From the NCBI GenBank assembly GCA_009823505.1, contig VZQC01001663.1, positions 176,535 through 240,534 on the forward strand: a stretch of DNA of 64,000 bases. Direction: 5' to 3'. The position numbers were made by a program, and so were the translations under genes. A model generated the notes under the pieces. That model was not told the origin of the DNA. It worked only from the letters and a program-made list of their open reading frames with translations, and made no database searches. Source of the stretch: Rhizomys pruinosus. Lineage: Eukaryota; Chordata; Mammalia; Rodentia; Spalacidae. Below, piece by piece: positions 63,936 through 64,000 of the stretch (the stretch's first letter is position 1; each line of letters opens with the position of its first letter).

Positions 63936-64000
63936 ATAAGTGGTGGCTATGAACATTGGAATTTTTCATCTTTGACCTCTGCCTCCTTCTCCATCCTCCT

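Overview
The window is non-coding rodent DNA. I find no exon, intact ORF, rRNA, tRNA gene or CRISPR array. The longest open frames lie inside SINEs, old LINE-1 (L1) or LTR fragments, or microsatellites. Dozens of B1, B2/B3 and B4-type SINEs, L1 3' ends, ERVL-MaLR LTRs and long CA/TG, GA and CTTT arrays point to a rodent, and the abundant B2 to a muroid. The B1 copies end in an AGCTGGGGCTACAGGGAGAC-type block, unlike the mouse/rat and hamster forms I know, so I would not call it Mus or Rattus. I cannot fix the genus. Whether the window is intronic or intergenic cannot be decided from it.

Layout. 1-12.9 kb: single-copy AT-rich DNA with scattered SINEs, an old L1 3' end (4.24-4.66 kb), MaLR LTRs and a 60-bp stray piece of L1 reverse transcriptase sequence (6.09 kb). 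12.9-17 kb: a three-level nest (L1 3' end in B2 in B4), then a second L1 copy of the same subfamily carrying a young B2. 17-28.6 kb: microsatellites, a TG/TA-rich tract, MIRs, and the longest repeat-poor stretch (22.2-23.6 kb). 28.6-32 kb: antisense L1 pieces mixed with an ancient L1M relic that holds a B2 which holds a B1. 33.5-36.3 kb: a Z-DNA-prone palindrome, then an antisense L1 3' UTR carrying a retroposed chimera (B1 part plus unknown mRNA 3' end) and an N with a duplicated noisy segment. 38-43 kb: CTTT array, SINEs, and another antisense L1 with ORF2 sequence. 43-56.7 kb: SINEs, MaLR LTRs (one holding a B2) and single-copy DNA. 56.9-59.5 kb: two more fragments of the 13-kb L1 subfamily around a 355-bp-period direct duplication. 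59.5-64 kb: SINEs, MIRs and a CTG repeat grown inside a B4.

No genes act together here. The biology is layered retrotransposition. Target-site duplications (TSDs) visible by eye let several layers be ordered: MaLR and L1M are oldest, then L1 and B4, then B2 and B1. Family names come from recalled consensus sequences, not a database search. B1, B2 and L1 ORF2 assignments are secure; B2 versus B3, B4 subtype and LTR subfamily are not.
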